In this document: positions 62,501 through 64,000 of the stretch, one piece after another
Numbering within the stretch: position 1 is the first letter of the stretch
Layout of the letters: the number at the start of each line of letters is the position of its first letter
NCBI RefSeq assembly: GCF_910592395.1
Contig: NC_088317.1
Location: 2,046,001-2,110,000, forward strand
DNA length: 64,000 nt
Direction of reading: 5' to 3'
From: Lineus longissimus
Lineage: Eukaryota > Nemertea > Pilidiophora > Heteronemertea > Lineidae
Program-made: the position numbers and the translations under genes
Notes under the pieces: model-generated
Told to the model about the DNA's origin: nothing
Databases searched by the model: none
The model's input: only the letters and a program-made list of their open reading frames with translations

Positions 62501-63815
62501 TAGACGGACTGATGTAGTTTAGTGTGTGCATGTAGTTTTCATTGGTTCGCTCTGTCAAATCATACACATGCTTGTATTGTACATGTGAATGCATGTAGTC
62601 TTGCCTTGAATTATTATGTGGACTGGTGGCATGTAGGAACTTGCAGTATGGTATGTTTGTATCAGTGGCCCCTTCATAAGTTTCTCCTATCCCCTGAAAT
62701 TCCGCACGTTGGCCCAAACATCCTCTTCATTGTCGTTTCTTTCCCCCTCTAGTTGTTATTTCAGGCTCAGTTCATGTGCATCATGTTTCTTTCTTAGTTC
62801 AGGCCATACCTTCAGGCCTGTAGTGTGCCCTTTGATTTCTGTCTATTGCAGTATTTCGACCCCAATATTGATTTTCTTATTACTTTTCAGGTTTTGTTGT
62901 CAGCACTGTGGAACTTACAACTTGCGTGCCACATCCCCTCATTTTCATCAACAATATCGCCGCTACAGCCATTGCAGGAAAACCTAGGCCCCGCCCATCC
63001 CAGTATGTTTTGTTTCAACCAATCACACGACTGAATCAGTCTTCGCTGTTTCATCCTCATCCTTCATTCAGTCTCCTTGTCTGACCCAGTTGTCTGTCCT
63101 GTCCTTGAATAAGACCATGGTTTTCCCATTAACACTCCTCATGTCGCTCTAGCTAACTCAGGCTTCGGTGTCGAATGGCCAGGATGTGGTTTGGTTTCGC
63201 CAAATGTGACTCGTTCTACCAAAACTAGGCGCTTGTCGCATCTGAACTTGACAGGTTGATACGGACTTGTTGTTCATTTCCCTATTGTAGACCTTTTGTG
63301 AAATGTGACCAAATCAGTTTGTAATAGATTTCACAAAAGGTCTACAATAGGGAAATGAACAACAAGTCCGTATCAACCTGTCTAGTTCAGATGCGACAAG
63401 CGCCTAGTTTTGGTAGAGCGAGTCACAAATGACATCCTGGATATACATGTACGGATCGTGAACCAACACATTATCTCTCTGCTAACCCTTTTCTTAGTTT
63501 GTTCAGGGCTGTCTGTGTTATCAAATCAAAGTACATGTATATATTACGGCTGAAAATGGTGAACTTTTTTATCAGGATGGTGGTGTGATGTGCAGGATAT
63601 ATTCTAATTATTCTGAGGCTGGTTTTTGTTTTTCTTACCGCAGGCGTTGGACACAAGACAGTGCTGCCCCCTGGAGCCAGGAGGAAGAATCATTAGGCAT
63701 TTGGATCATATTTCATAGAATGTTTAGGTTCGGTTGTTGTGCGTTGTGGACTATTACTAAAACTCTGGCGAAATTTCTGGAACTTCTAAAATGCAGGAAA
63801 AAGAAGGCTAGATGA
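53580..63815 (+). CDS. GDPD5/GDE2-like membrane glycerophosphodiester phosphodiesterase, complete, thirteen exons
   Basis: Exons: 53580-53708, 57449-57552, 58631-58724, 59335-59493, 59765-59858, 60108-60253, 60448-60533, 60735-60885, 61096-61320, 61540-61688, 61895-62042, 62377-62459, 63644-63815. All junctions keep phase; total 1,740 nt (579 aa plus stop; human GDPD5 is 605). The N-terminus (YCLLCITGCLGCKW) matches human GDE2 LCLSCLTGIYGCRW. Five membrane segments precede the catalytic ectodomain and one follows, the GDE2/GDE3/GDE6 topology. Catalytic residues are present: His237-Arg238-Gly (GHRGG), Glu265 and Asp267, and His280-Asp281 (VIHDETLHRTTNV). N-glycosylation sequons occur in the ectodomain. 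Vertebrate members cleave GPI anchors or glycerophosphodiesters at the cell surface and act in neuronal differentiation. The start at 53580 follows an in-frame TGA. The last exon is one of two candidates (see 62891). Confidence 0.93.
53709..57448 (+). other. First intron of the GDPD5-like gene
   Basis: 3.7 kb. It holds a poly-G run (about 54021-54031), a short ATC microsatellite near 54540-54552 and a candidate alternative first exon (56039-56221). Another hydrophobic open frame at 57007-57264 ends in a stop and has no donor in the right phase, so I do not call it. Confidence 0.5.
56039..56221 (+). CDS. Candidate alternative first exon of the GDPD5-like gene
   Basis: ATG at 56039 opens 61 codons, hydrophobic at first (MVLLLVGSLSGLAAP, then TSVLLLGMSY), then strongly basic, ending KKRYSRT at a GTAGGT donor at 56222. 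The donor is phase 0, the same phase as the annotated first exon, so it would splice in frame to 57449. An in-frame TGA lies 5' of the ATG. It would replace the cysteine-rich N-terminus with a hydrophobic, basic one. No similarity to a known protein was recognised, and transcript evidence is absent. Confidence 0.4.
58725..59103 (+). repeat. Tandem array (four units, 93-97 bp) derived from GDPD5-like exon 3 and its donor site
   Basis: Immediately after exon 3 (58631-58724), units 58725-58820, 58821-58913, 58914-59006 and 59007-59103 each begin with the intron start (GTAAGTCTGTGTCCGAGGGG), then a diverged form of the exon start (TTCTACCACCAACTGCAGCA), then the exon end (GCCACTGTCTTCACTTACTG and CTGCTCCGTACTG), followed again by GTAAGT. 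The true donor is at 58725; copies are at 58821, 58914 and 59007, and a decayed one (GTAGGT) at 59104. Length differences are mostly in the poly-G part. Read-through from the true exon meets a stop in the first unit. Confidence 0.9.
61340..61500 (+). repeat. Possible tRNA-derived SINE in a GDPD5-like intron
   Basis: GGGTTCAACTC at 61391-61401 fits the B box. It is preceded by GACCTCATGATCAAGAGGTC, which folds like an anticodon arm. A weaker related stretch (GTGATCAAGAGGTAGTC) is at about 57605 in another intron of the same gene. The 3' end is not defined. Confidence 0.4.
61710..61830 (+). repeat. Partial copy of the GAACCTCTC/AAGGACACC repeat
   Basis: Contains ACACCTCTCTCTTAAGGACA and CACCTCTCAATAAAGGACA, similar to 51437-51600. 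It starts about 20 bp after the donor of GDPD5-like exon 10. Confidence 0.5.
62891..62987 (+). CDS. Candidate alternative last exon of the GDPD5-like gene (Cys/His/Tyr-rich tail)
   Basis: TACTTTTCAG ends at 62890. With the phase-2 donor of the exon ending 62459, the frame runs WFCCQHCGTYNLR and on for about 33 residues to TAG at 62985-62987. This gives a short cytosolic tail with four cysteines. The annotated alternative, 63644-63815, is also in phase and gives a 57-residue tail. Sequence cannot decide which is used. Human GDE2 has a cytosolic C-terminal cysteine that pairs with the N-terminal one in redox control, so tail cysteines may matter. Confidence 0.4.
63206..63426 (-). mobile_element. 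Palindromic foldback element, full 221-bp copy, opposite orientation
   Basis: Flanked by AAAT (63202-63205 and 63427-63430). It is the same length as the 42006 copy and nearly identical in the arms. The loop is the reverse complement of the other copies' loop, so it inserted the other way round. It lies in the last intron of the GDPD5-like gene. Confidence 0.85.
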
Positions 63816-64000
63816 TTGTGAATGGACCAAAAGACATTTTGAATCAAGTGTCCCCCTTTAATGGAACTGGTCAGATTACGAAACATGTGTTATGTCGATC
63901 AATTCATTCCTGATCTAATAATGCTTGTCAATTATTGCCTTGAAACTGTAATGGTAATTTTGATTTGACTTTCTTATTTGTGGCCATAAATTTTTGCAGT

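Overview
The window is eukaryotic nuclear DNA from an animal. Genes are split by GT-AG introns, many coding exons are only 80-230 bp, introns carry short palindromic and tRNA-like repeats, and the proteins are metazoan families (NALCN auxiliary factor, TCAB1/WRAP53, collybistin/Asef RhoGEF, AADAC-like hydrolase, GDE2-type glycerophosphodiesterase). The style suggests an invertebrate bilaterian. I cannot fix the phylum from sequence alone.

Layout. (1) 670-3529, +: the last two coding exons of a NALF/FAM155-like gene whose 5' part lies outside the window. (2) 3530-10400: intergenic, no supported gene. (3) 14849-10566, -: a complete ten-exon WRAP53 (TCAB1) gene, about 660 residues. (4) 17608-46270, +: a very large RhoGEF of the collybistin (ARHGEF9)/Asef (ARHGEF4)/SPATA13 family, about 4,273 residues if all joined exons are used. 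It has one 8.85-kb coding exon of low-complexity, repeat-rich sequence, then SH3, DH and PH domains, plus a likely internal first exon at 41572 that would give a 543-residue short form. (5) 46485-49900: no gene, but a 97-bp tandem duplication and a non-LTR reverse-transcriptase remnant. (6) 52697-49931, -: a complete six-exon AADAC/NCEH1-like gene (407 residues) in which the catalytic serine is replaced by glutamate. (7) 53580-63815, +: a complete thirteen-exon GDPD5/GDE2-like gene (about 579 residues), with candidate alternative first and last exons and a tandem array that copies the end of exon 3 together with its 5' splice site.

All exon chains were joined by hand. Reading phase is preserved at every junction and total coding lengths are multiples of three, which is strong internal support. 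The genes are not an operon. They share only membrane/lipid or signalling themes by chance. WRAP53/RhoGEF and AADAC-like/GDPD5-like are head-to-head pairs.

Repeats: a palindromic 221-bp foldback element occurs in introns of three of the genes with matching 4-bp flanks (AAAT or ATAT). A second family carrying GAACCTCTCTATTAAGGACA-type ends occurs three times. Several poly-G tracts, one 26 bp long, lie in introns.
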